NCBI GenBank assembly: GCA_026874595.1
Contig: CM049322.1
Span: forward strand, 43,464,840-43,528,839
Direction: 5' to 3'
From: Sipunculus nudus
Taxonomy: Eukaryota > Annelida > Sipuncula > Golfingiida > Sipunculidae
DNA length: 64,000 nucleotides
Part shown: positions 49,150 to 59,636 of the stretch, in pieces
Layout of the letters: each line of letters opens with the position of its first letter
Numbering within the stretch: the stretch's first letter is position 1
The notes under the pieces: model-generated
What the model saw: only the letters and a program-made list of their open reading frames with translations
Told to the model about the DNA's origin: nothing
Databases searched by the model: none
Translations under genes and position numbers: made by a program

Positions 49150-49333
49150 CAGTAAAACCTCGTTGTGTCGAAGTCGAAAGGACCATTAGAAAACATTGAT
49201 TCATCCGAGGTTCGACACAAGCGGGTTTCATTTGGTAATAATTTAACTAGAGTTATCCGGAATATCGAATTCGTAACTTCGACATATGTTGGTTATTCGA
49301 CTTAAGCGAGTTAGACACAACTAGGTTTCACTG
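49150..49333. mobile_element. pogo/Tigger-like MITE with TA duplication
   Basis: A 184-bp element has imperfect terminal inverted repeats: left CAGTAAAACCTCGTTGTGTC and right (reverse strand) CAGTGAAACCTAGTTGTGTC. They match at 23 of the first 27 positions. It is flanked by TA at 49,148-49,149 and 49,334-49,335. Block A has the unoccupied site at about 22,664 (TTTTCAAATAAGTCGCAATG) with a single TA. CAGT(T/A)(A/G)AACCTCG ends and a TA target are established hallmarks of the pogo/Tigger branch of Tc1/mariner. It has no coding capacity and depends on a transposase elsewhere. Confidence 0.88.
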
Positions 49334-49375
49334 TAATTCGGAATGAATAGTTTTGGCGTTAAAAGAGATTACCTT

Positions 49376-49379
<4 letters not shown>

Positions 49380-49437
<58 letters not shown>
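49380..49437. repeat. (AT)n expansion unique to block B
   Basis: About 28 AT units sit between TACCTTCATC and TTGCTTTCTTTTCAATAT. Block A has only CTATATG at the same position (about 22,710). Confidence 0.95.
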
Positions 49438-50185
49438 CTTTCTTTTCAATATAATATCACAATTTAAACCCAAATGCAAATTTCAATGGCCATCCATCGC
49501 ATGGACAAACTGTAAAAAATATTGGAAAGACAACTTTTGACTTATTCGAATACAGAAGAAGTGCTAACCTGATAAACAGGATTAAATCGGGACACCGCAT
49601 GAGGAGAAAGCGGAAACGAATATTAATCCTGAGATACGAAAGGATCAGTAAAGATTTATTTATGCTATTTCCATACGTTTGTTTTTTTCCTGTGGAAGCA
49701 AAATAAGAGGTTCAGTTTCTTGTTAATTCATGACTGGATCGCACAAAGGTTAAACGGATGGAAATATATACTGTTCGATCGTGATCTGTTTACAAAGAAG
49801 ATAATCCCCTGCGAGTAGTTTAAATAATATTCTCCCATAAAAAAAAAATCAATTTTGACATTATTGAGTTTGTTTTCAACAGCAGTCGTTTGCCACTGAA
49901 GACGATCGGAAAAGACATTTGGAAAGTCGCCCTACCAAAAGAAAATAAAAAATCTATGAAAATGTAAGTTAATTTTTCAAAAAGGAACCTGCAGATTTCT
50001 ACTTAAACATAACATTTTATTTCCTCGGGAGAAAAAAAACTAGAAAAGGTAACCCAAGCACCACACGATCAGAAATTATAAAATATTCATGTTGATGATA
50101 GCAGATATTTTACCGCCTGGCTCAAAATATTACAATAAATGTTATATTCACTACCTATCAGTGAATATATCTATCACTATCTATT

Positions 50186-50773
50186 ATGCATGCGATACCG
50201 ACGGAATGGAAATGTGTGTTAAAGAATAACAAAATACCAGACAAAGCGGATAAAATTGATATTATTGGAAGTTTTTTTCCTGAGAAGAAGTGGTTTTAGA
50301 TGCCAGAAATTTGGATTTTAAATGGCTGTATAGAAAACTGTGCCAGAAAAATGTGTGCGATCCACCAAATAAAGAAAAAGTAGAAACTATGTTAAACCAA
50401 AACACCACGTGGAAACAAGCAGTAAATCAGGTTTATTCTGTCACGCTTGATATGTATTTAAGGCAATTCCATTACAGGATTCTTCATAATATTTTAACGA
50501 TAAACGAAAAATTGTATAAATGGAAAATAATAGACACAAATAAATGCTCGGATTGTTCAAATGAAGAAGAGACGATCACACATATATTTTGTGAATGCAC
50601 CGGGAGTCGTTCGTTCAATAACAAGATAATTGAATGACGGGAACACTCCAACCTTACAATTGTCTAAGAAGCAAACAATGGAACTGTTTGAGAGTAAGGT
50701 GACAGAGAACAAAAATGTTATGAATAATCATCTGTACAAATGGAACAAAATCCTTTTAAACCTAATACCTTGA
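50186..50773 (+). pseudogene. LINE ORF2 C-terminus, L1/Tx1-like
   Basis: Three consecutive reading segments give the C-terminal end of a non-LTR retrotransposon ORF2. The first runs from ATG 50,186 to about 50,288 (IPTEWK then VLKNNKIPD). The main one runs from about 50,290 to 50,637 (LDFKWLYRKL at the start, FHYRILHNILTINEKLYKW in the middle). A shifted continuation (LSKKQTMELF, HLYKWNKILL) ends at TGA 50,771-50,773. The CCHC-type finger C-X2-C-X8-H-X4-C (CSDCSNEEETITHIFCEC, about 50,548-50,601) after a YKW-type helix is characteristic of the zinc-binding domain that follows RT in L1/Tx1-type elements. One shift lies at a T7 run (about 50,272) with a TGA next to it, the other near 50,636. 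Endonuclease and RT domains are absent. The copy is 5'-truncated, as is usual for LINE insertions. Confidence 0.85.
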
Positions 50774-51160
50774 AGACCTTCCAACTGCTCAATGTTCGTG
50801 GTTTAATTACCCAGTTGTATTTTATTGTGTTCATATTTGCTAGAAATATGTTAGTGTCAAGTTGAAGTTGAGTTGCATAATCTATTATCATCCTAGACAT
50901 TAAGGTTAATGTTAATTTTGTAAATATATATTGAATGTAAATAGTGAATTTATTCTATTCGAACCCTGCATGTATGACCTGTTGTAACATTATATATTTT
51001 ATTAGTTCATGTGATGTCGATGATGAAAAGAAAATCATTGGAAAAAAAAAGGAAAAATATTCTGAGGCATCAAAAAAAAGGAGAAAGAAAAGAAAACAGA
51101 AAAAAACTTATAATTGAAGCATCAGAAGAGATGAATTAATTCATTCAAATTATATACCCA
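50774..51160 (+). mobile_element. LINE 3' untranslated region and A-rich tail
   Basis: Following the ORF2 stop is AT-rich sequence ending in an A-rich stretch (about 51,028-51,112, GAAAAAAAAAGGAAAAAT and AAAGAAAACAGAAAAAAAC). This would be the 3' tail of the LINE above. Block A has no counterpart between about 23,350 and 23,540, so the LINE inserted in B after the duplication or was lost from A. The exact target duplication could not be defined. Confidence 0.6.
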
Positions 51161-51289
51161 GCTGTATGTGAATCACAGTCTGTGAATAATATTAAAAAAT
51201 ACCTACTGGTTGTTGTGTCAACTATGGGCGAATACAACGTGATAATATATCGCAAATGGAACCTTGTTAGTTGCAGGCGTAAAACACAT

Positions 51290-51470
51290 AGTTCTTTCCT
51301 CTGGCCGCTTGGCTAAGGGACTGGGTTGTAGTTGGCCGTCCTAGGCTAATGGTTTTCTCTGGGCTCCACGGTTTTACTACCTCTGGACACTACCGATCGC
51401 TTCCACCTGCCATTATGGAGAGTCCCTCGATTAGTTTTAAATATTGTTATAGTTATAAATGTATGGACGT
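51290..51470 (+). mobile_element. SINE, block B copy, B-box deleted
   Basis: GGCCGCTTGGCTAAGGGACT leads directly to GGGTTGTAGTTGGCCGTCC. The B-box region present at 23,694 and 29,684 is missing. AATGGTTTTCTCTGGGCTCC, ACGGTTTTACTACCTCTGG and ACACTACCGATCGC follow. It is collinear with the A and C copies. Confidence 0.65.
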
Positions 51471-52364
51471 TATAAACCTTATGACAGAAGATAGCCTTGC
51501 TGCCATCTACAGAGTGAAGAAGGAACCACCATTTATTAATTAACCTTGTACATTCAAGATTTCGTCTTGTCGGAATGAGCTGTTTATGAGTTCTTGGCAG
51601 ACCTACATGGACATACCGACAAGCAATGCGATTTCTTCACTTTGCACTCCCCTTTGGAGGCGAGGTAACTCGTACAGGTTTATGCCATTGTATAGGCGAT
51701 GGCTTTCTTAACATGTACAAATAATATGTGAATTATGCCACGCTATTAGTAAATTTTTGCTAAATACAAATCTTTCAACAACAAAGCCTTAGCATAAGGA
51801 CTTCCCATCCAAAAAATTCCATCTGTTATATACTTTGTTTGGTTTTGTCTGTAAGTAAACACAATCCATGTGTCTGTTTTACGTAAACGGTCTATCACAT
51901 CTATGGCAAGGAGAGTTACATGAAAGAAGAAACACAAAAAAATCACCGGTTGCAATATTATCCGATTTTATTCAAATTCTGGTCCATGATTGCTGTCATA
52001 CATAATATGGTCGGGCTTGGGTTTGGAGCGTCTGTCTGAAAATGGATTATCAAGAGATCCGAAATATAATAAAAAGGTTTCCTTTGGTTCCCAATTCACA
52101 ACAATAATAATGACGTGGATATTTCTTCAGGTACAATGAAAATAAAACACAGGACATTTAACCTGTGGAGATAGGGGGAAGTTAAAACTAAAACATATTC
52201 AGAAGGCAGGCATGAAGATCACACGAAGTTAAAATAACAATAGTCGGAAGCGAGGGACCTAAATTCCAGTAATGTTGTTGTTTATACTTGTACAGATCAC
52301 AGAGCACACGGCTGTAGCAGGAGATATTGGCAGATCCGTTAATATTATAGGAAGAAATTAATGT

Positions 52365-52367
<3 letters not shown>

Positions 52368-52403
<36 letters not shown>
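52368..52403. repeat. (AT)n expansion unique to block B
   Basis: About 17 AT units between GTACTTTA and AACATCCGTGGTATGTG. Blocks A (about 24,905, CAATATATGTTTAAC) and C (about 30,512, TATAAATATATTTAAC) have only short seeds. Confidence 0.95.
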
Positions 52404-53454
52404 CATCCGTGGTATGTGAATAGGTTTTTTTATGAATATGGTGATAAACGGATGATTGCGAATATATGCCATTTAAAGTTCCGTCTGTAAATTTGAATTT
52501 CTAGGCGCAAGGTTATGGGTAATTCAAAAGTGTTTAGCTAGACAAAAACAGAGCAAACCAATCGAATGGTAAAACGGGAAATGTGCTGCTTTAGTTTTAA
52601 CCCTTATATCCCCTATTACTATTTAATATTTAAAATTTACAACCTGTATATCCTGCATTTCGTTATATTTCGTAAATTTAACATATTGCAGATTTCAGTT
52701 TTGAGGATTGCCATGCGTAAACGATACCTGATGTTACTATTACAACATTGATAAAGGTACAATAGTGTGACATAATTCCAAAAATGTAAATACAATGGGG
52801 TGTCAGAAATTTGACCAAAATAAAATAATAATCGGAGCAGTGAAGGGTTGATATCATCAATTTTCTTTTCGTGTTATTAAAATCCAATATATACTTTTAA
52901 ATACGTAGAATATTTATTATGATTTCTGGAGGAGGCGACATATTACTGCAAAAGAGTATTTTGATTTCAGGGCTGACGAAAAAATCAAGGAGACATGTCT
53001 ATATCCATATCAGACAAAAGCTCAACAGCGATAAGAAAACAGATCGAAGGAAACTCACATCCCGTATAGAATGTAATAAAGATTCGCCCCTTAGCGGGAG
53101 GCGCTCAGCTGAAACTTCAAACGAGTCAGAGATGAATGTTGAGGAAGAGGTTACCCTTCATGGGATCTTTAAATAGACGATAAATAACGCTTCAGTTTCC
53201 TGGAAGATGCAGCGTTCATGTCCTGTTATCAGGCTGGGCTAACACGCAGTTGGTAAATGTATTTTTGTTTTCGCACAGGAACTCATACGTGAAAAGAAGA
53301 TTGAGAGAAGGTTTAAGTTTTTTGAAGAATGAATAAAAAATAATGTAAAAATAAGTATTTAGTTCGGTTAAGGTAAAAAAATATTAGTATATGCTTGTTA
53401 TTTAGTACAGGGTTGTTAATGTGTAAAACACGAACGTAAATGTTAGTTTGTGTG

Positions 53455-53461
53455 TGTGTGG

Positions 53462-53507
<46 letters not shown>

Positions 53508-53676
53508 ATGAATGAGAGACAAAGACTCCTTATTTATAAGTATATTTGTTGTTTATTGAAAGAAAATCGCCTAAATTGGGATTGACAAAGTAGGGGGGGG
53601 GAGAGAGAGAGGTGAGAGAGAGAGAGAAAGAGAGAGAGAGAGAAATAATATTAAAGATGTGAGATCGAGAATAAGA

Positions 53677-53745
<69 letters not shown>
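53455..53745. repeat. GT, GA and AT microsatellite cluster
   Basis: A short GTGTGTG, (GA)n at about 53,466-53,505, an impure G9-GA tract at about 53,594-53,642 and (AT)n at about 53,680-53,740. They occupy the slot of the single GA tract in block A. Confidence 0.95.
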
Positions 53746-53746
<1 letters not shown>

Positions 53747-56150
53747 TGTAAACAGAGAAAGCCAGGAAACCCAAGATGGTTAAAGCAAACTGTTTTATTG
53801 TACAGCCTCTTGGTCTCCAGGCAACGTTTCCGCCCTTCGGGTTCCAACTACAGGGAGACCAATATTACCATTTAAGTTTGCCTGAGTATGAGATAGTAAA
53901 CTTTATTCTCCTTTTAAGTAAGGTTTTGCTCTTCTTTTTTTAGTGGACGTTTGATTATTTTCGATAAGAGTGTTGTTTGGATTTCCACATTGTATAATAT
54001 ATAATGAAGTCTGGTATAAAAATATATTATTTTTTTATCAATAAATATACACCTCTGGCGTGCCGAGCGGGGAAGATTCCACGTCTGGAAAGAAGAACTA
54101 GACATTAATTTGTTTATAAATACATTATGTTTTGAATCTCTTATGCCATTTAGTATTTTTTTACAGCGAAATGTCCGCCCTATGGAGTCATTAATAAACT
54201 TAGCGCCATCTGATCCAGACGTTTCTATTTTAGTTTGAAGTATTTATAATAGGATAATACCATCACTCTGGAGGCAGCCCGATCGATACATTATCCCTAA
54301 AACGACGACACGGGCTAGAATTAGGTGGTGCCTCACTATAACAGATCCTACATTGAGATTTTAATATAGATTAATTGTGTTTAATTCTATATTGGGTTCT
54401 TCGGTAGAGGAGCAAATTCCATATCACATGCTTAAAATCAAAGTAGAGGATAAAAAATAAATGACGTCGAACGCTAAAACACAGGTCCCAGGCTCGAACA
54501 AAGACCTCTGCAAAGGTGAAACAGTATTTCGATTATGGGATAATATATTGGTTATCTGGAAATAGAGAAATGATACCAAATTTGATACTGTGATGTATTG
54601 CTTATTAAACAATATATTTGAGATATATTACATGCAGTATTTGAGCAAATGGAAATCTACTACCTCCAAAAAGAGGATGATGATCTGAATTTCCTGTATA
54701 AAAATCCTTGCAAGATTAGAAATTCGGAATATGTGTTTTCGCATTAAAAAGGCCCCCAACATAATGAACGAAACAGTGAAATAAATCTGGTTCTGCACAG
54801 TGGTTTCTGCCAAATTAATGAAGATATGAGTAATGGTGTGACAAAATGAGTGCCATACTTGATGTTTTAATGTGTACGGACACCGAAAATTGTTTATACC
54901 AGATAGCGAAAGATTAAGTTTAACCCTTAGTTGGTCATTTAATTTGTGTGTTAGCAAATTTACCTTAATAGTTTTAAAGGGAGTTTGATTGATTGACGTG
55001 TGTGAACAGGGAATCTCCTAGTATGCGAAGCCCTATGTGTTAGCAGCGCTTTTTATACGCTGACGGCATCATTTGAGCACACATTCGCTAAAAATGATGC
55101 GTGGTCTAGAGCAGATAAGAACCCTTTAAACACTTGGAATACAGACTGTAAAGACACAGTCAGAGAATAATATGTTCATCAGCGAAAGAGCAAATAGAAG
55201 GATAAATTGGCAAATATCACGCCAAATGAGACAACTTTTCCAAGGCATACGTTAAACTTTCCTTATATGTATTTCCTTTACCTTTGTTGATGTATTTAAA
55301 TGCATATATTTGTAACATATAAAATAAAACTCTAAGGGAACCTTTCTTTCATTTGTGACGTAGCCAGGGGAGCCAAACATCTTTTTTTACCAAGACCAAC
55401 GTATGGTTTACCTTTAAATTTTTAGGAAATACTGATAAACTTTTTGTCAAAAAATTGAAAGAGGTTCGATTTACATATCGGGTAAACCTCACGACGGATG
55501 TTCTGTCTGGGTAATTTTGTAATTTATGTTGTGTGCGAAAATTGCTTCCTGGTTACATTATCTATGTTAAAATATATTTCCCATTTTAGTCACCTAAAGG
55601 GTAACACTGTGAAGCGCAAATGTCGCCCTTAATTGCATTATCCACATTTTAAAAGCAACCGTCACGTAGCCATCGATCTCTCACCCTTTAGATACGTATT
55701 ACATCATTTTCAGCGTTAAAGAAAATGGCGTTTTCTCTACTCTGGCATAAGAGAGTAAACTGAGATATCAAAGTTTGATAAAGCTTGGCCGCCTACAGTA
55801 TCATTGCCTTGCATTTGACGGGCCAATAAATGATTGTTTACTTTCAAATAACACATGCACTGTGTAAAAAGAAACTTATTTGTAACTGATATTACTGGTA
55901 TATATCCCTGAATGTTTATTGTACTCCGAATCGCACACAGGCATGTTTTCCACTAGTTATGTGATTACTAGTTAAGCCAAGGGACATGTAGCGACTTATA
56001 CGGGATCTATAATTCAGTTTGTACCTTCTCATATTATCCTTAATGATGGCGTTTTCGGTCCTCGGCTTTTGCTAAAATAATGGCTGTTTGTGACAAATAA
56101 ATGTAGGTACTGTCACTAATGTTGGGATGAAGACTGAGTGGTGTTTGGAA

Positions 56151-58400
56151 TAATATGGATTCAGCCTATAGTCTGCTTCTACGTAAGAAGTCGCAATTCC
56201 TTTACCAAGTGAATTTTTAATTTCCCCCGATGAATTTGTTCGTTGGATTTACAGTTTGGACTTACAATGTGTGATGCATGAATATATTATTTACATTATT
56301 AATAAATAAATTCCCTCGTGAGCCTAGCTTGGATCTTGCCTGCCTAGGAGAGAGAAATACACGCTAATGTGTGTGTCATAAGTACAATAAGTACATCTCT
56401 ATTGCTATGTCAATTCATATTTCCTACACTATGCCCGCCCTATTGAGTCATCAATAAGCTCATAGCTATTTGAAGTGGTTGTTTGTTGTAGTTAAAGTCT
56501 CTTTAATAGCAAAACACGATCATCCGAAAAGGGCTCCAGCTGTTAAGGCAGACAACTCGATCGATATATTCTTCATAGGACGACGGCACAGGCTCCATTT
56601 GGAAGGTGCTTCACCACAATAGATCCTATCGTCAGATTTTAATATAGATTAATTGTGTTTTATTTTGCATTTGATTCCCAGTTGAGACCCAAATTTCATG
56701 TCTTACTCTTAAAATCACAATTAAGGAGACAGGCTTTTCATAAACGATCGAAGCTGGAAAACAGGACACTGGTTGCACAAAGATCTCTGCCAAAGTCAAA
56801 GGTTATATCATGGTTATCCTAAAAACAGTAAAAAAAAAGATGTTTGAAGTCATTATTTTATATTATATTTGATACAAATCCTATACATCAGAGGTCAATT
56901 AAACATTTCTGGACATGTACTTAACATTGTGTTGTTCGATTATTTACAATATTTCAAGAATGTTCGGAAAGGTATTATCCTTCATACAAACTGTATCGAC
57001 CGGTACACAAACAAAACATCCCCCGCGCCATAATTTCCCAGACTAAGTATAAAGGTGATATTGTTATTGCTTTAGTTGCTTCATTGATACTCATGTTCGT
57101 GACATAGTACTAAAAATCGACAGTTTTTGCTCTAAAACTGATAAATTAAAAAAAAGAAAACATGATCCTACATTCATAGCAAGTTCACGAACAAACCAAA
57201 TAACCAGGGCAAAGTCAATAACAAATTGATCTCAGGTAGTAAATCAGAACATTGTACGGTTTAGGTTATTTTCCATGTTATCATTATTATTGCTCTGCAA
57301 TTATCGTGACGAGAGCACATTTCCTGGAATGATGTGCTAATTTACAAAATACAAAAAAAGGATCCGCAAATAAATATGAACGAAAATACCAATACACGCA
57401 TTTTTTGTTCTTTTTTTTAAATTCGGCGAGGGATTAACACAGTGACGGTGTAACCTGAGATTAGGTTAAAAACGCCCACGAGGGTAATCTTAAATCGATT
57501 TCGCATGACCGTGGGTAAACTAAAATGTGGAATAACCTGTCTTTACACGGGTGACCATCGCCTTGCTTGCATTTGCATATGCAATTTTGTAAAAATAAAT
57601 TGGGTTTTATACATTAACGAAATCATATGAGCACACACCACAAGCCCTAGATTCCGTCTGAAAAGTTCGAATATTTGAAGCGCAGACAGATTAAATGAAA
57701 CGGCCAAACATAAAATGATTGGATGCGATAGAGTTCCGAATAACAGGCAAGCTAAGTTAAGGAACAGCTTGGCTATATCACACCATATGTATCAAATACA
57801 TAAGTATACTTCCGTTTAAGCACATCTATCCTTTCCAACTCGATTTGGGACAGATCGTGTGCGTTGTGTCAATATCTGACTTAAGTAGTTTTATCTTGTG
57901 ATCATAACATAAACGCACGGCATAATGTCATGGTAAAACAAATGCACCTCCTTCCCAAGCATGCCTATGAACTTAACCCGTTGAACCGATTGCAGATATT
58001 TAAAAAATAAGGGTTCATATCTTATCATTTTGGGATATGAATATATGTTATATTACTTTTGCGATGTTAAGATTCGGATCTCTCGGTGTCAGTCGATGCC
58101 ATTTGGTTTCTCGATTTCCGTTGATAAGACTGTTGAACACCAGTTACCATTTAAGCGTTTCTTTAGGTGCTACAGGATATCGGTTTAACAAGCATGTATG
58201 CCATATTGGGACTTTCTTTGATGTTTTATCAGTTACGGGCACGCAATATTTACTTGCTACCCAGAAAGCGCTAGACAGAAACCGCCTCATACATTATAAA
58301 AAAAAAACAATCCCAGTGGACATGACAGGGATGAACGTGGGGGGGGGGGACCTTGATTAAACAATTTCGTTAGAAAAGTACGGGCACGATTTTGTTCATT
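56151..58400 (+). repeat. Array unit B-prime
   Basis: Continues block B as unit D continues block C: GTGAGCCTAGCTTGG (56,318), CTATTGAGTCATCAATAAGC (56,440), GGATCCGCAAATAAATATG (57,359), GATCGTGTGCGTTGTGTCA (57,852), AGTTACGGGCACGCAATATT (58,230). It lacks the part equivalent to 37,260-38,790 and the SINE of unit D. A run of nine G lies at about 58,339. The 107-codon frame 58,037-58,360 lies over duplicated non-coding text and is broken in unit D. Confidence 0.75.
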
Positions 58401-58497
58401 GTTTAATCTTTGATTTTCAGGCAACTTCCTATATGAGAGAGAACAACTTACAAAAAGGACAATTTAAGTTTATTCTGCTTTCTGGTAAGTTTTGGGG

Positions 58498-58543
<46 letters not shown>

Positions 58544-59356
58544 AAGAGATTAAAATCTTTCTCCTATCTTGTCTTTCATTTTCAATGAAGGGTAAGTGCA
58601 AGATACACGACCAAGATCTCTAGTATAAAAAATAATATCACTGAACGTTATATTTAGGCTTGATTACAACACATAATGATTTTCTGATTACATCCCAGAA
58701 GCATGGCCTAATTTCTTTGTCTTTTTTCTATTGTGGGGGTATACAACTGAATTCAAATTAGCGTAGTTACTTTTTACTTTTCCCCTTATATTTTTAATTA
58801 AATACACATTTTCATTTGCACATGCCCAATCGGCTTAATATATCATGACGTGGCCGTGATTAACCAGGAAAACCAGGCACAGGATTTTCAGAATAAGCTC
58901 TTAAATCTCATAATTTGAAATTTGAATAAGTGTTATATTTCTTCAAACTATCCCACTCAGTGTCAGTCGTTGTCACTTGGTTCCACAATTAGAGTTGGAA
59001 AGGTCTGTTGAAACATTGTTTTCGTCTATTGATAAACCGCTTCTTGGGAAAAACTCGTAAGTTTTTCAATCATGCTTGTCGGTTTATTGTATCCCTTTTG
59101 ATTTTTATTGATTACGGCCATGCATATGTTTACATTGTACTAAAAAAAGCAAACTGAACCATACCCAAGTCAAAGCTGCTGCAAAACCCATCTGGTTTAT
59201 ACCCATTATCTCTTTCTTTTACTTTTCTTTTGTTGGAAGTAAGCGCCTTAATTTTTCTTAATTCTAAATATATGTACAAATGTGAAATTTCATTTCGGCT
59301 ACGGACTACGTAGTGCAATATAACTTGCTTCATCTCATTTTATATCCTTTTGTTAA
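58401..59356 (+). repeat. Array unit G, left part
   Basis: It starts with CAGGCAACTTCCTATATGAG (58,420). A (GA)n of about 20 units follows (58,500-58,541). Then comes text alignable to the second block of D: CAGTGTCAGTCGTTGTCAC at 58,958, GATTTTTATTGATTACGGCC at 59,100. It is diverged and holds no gene. Confidence 0.6.
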
Positions 59357-59612
59357 AAAGGGCCGGAGACTACTGCACCTTAGGGGCCTGAGAGTGAAAT
59401 TTTCCCCATTGCTGGGTTATACCACCGAGGAACCCCCTTGTTTGTGAGTGAAAGTCGGCTGTTAACAACTGCCACACAGTTAAGCTTGCAGAGCCCTCAA
59501 CCTGGGTGGGGGCCGACCATGAAAAATCTCACTGCCTCGACTTAGATTCGAACTAACGATCTCCAGGCTTTGACACCAGTATTTTACACATGAACCACAG
59601 AAGCCGGCGCTA
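59357..59612 (-). mobile_element. tRNA-derived SINE (CCCAGCAATGGGG core), minus
   Basis: Read on the minus strand from 59,612: GCCGGCTTCTGTGGTTCATG, then B-box TTAGTTCGAATCTAAG (about 59,557-59,542), GCAGTGAGATTTTTCATGG, TAACCCAGCAATGGGGAAAA (about 59,423-59,404) and a CCGGCCCTTTTT end. It is the same family as 14,806-15,130 in the same block order. It interrupts unit G: flanking text at 59,637 continues the D-like second block (CTGTTGGCAGTGTTTATGAC). Confidence 0.75.
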
Positions 59613-59636
59613 ATCTCTGTTACCGCTCCTTTGCTC

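Larger units (their letters stand above)
46900..56150 (+). repeat. Duplicated block B
   Basis: A direct copy of block A, about 28.8 kb away at its left end and about 26.9 kb at its right. The difference comes from the gag-pro element in A, the LINE and MITE in B, and smaller indels. The order of shared anchors is unchanged throughout. B also lacks most of the SINE body seen at 25,080-25,450 in A. There is no intact gene. Confidence 0.85.

Noticed and set aside
58037-58360. 107-codon open frame
   Set aside because: The paralogous text in unit D (about 39,050-39,310) does not keep the frame, and no known motif is present.
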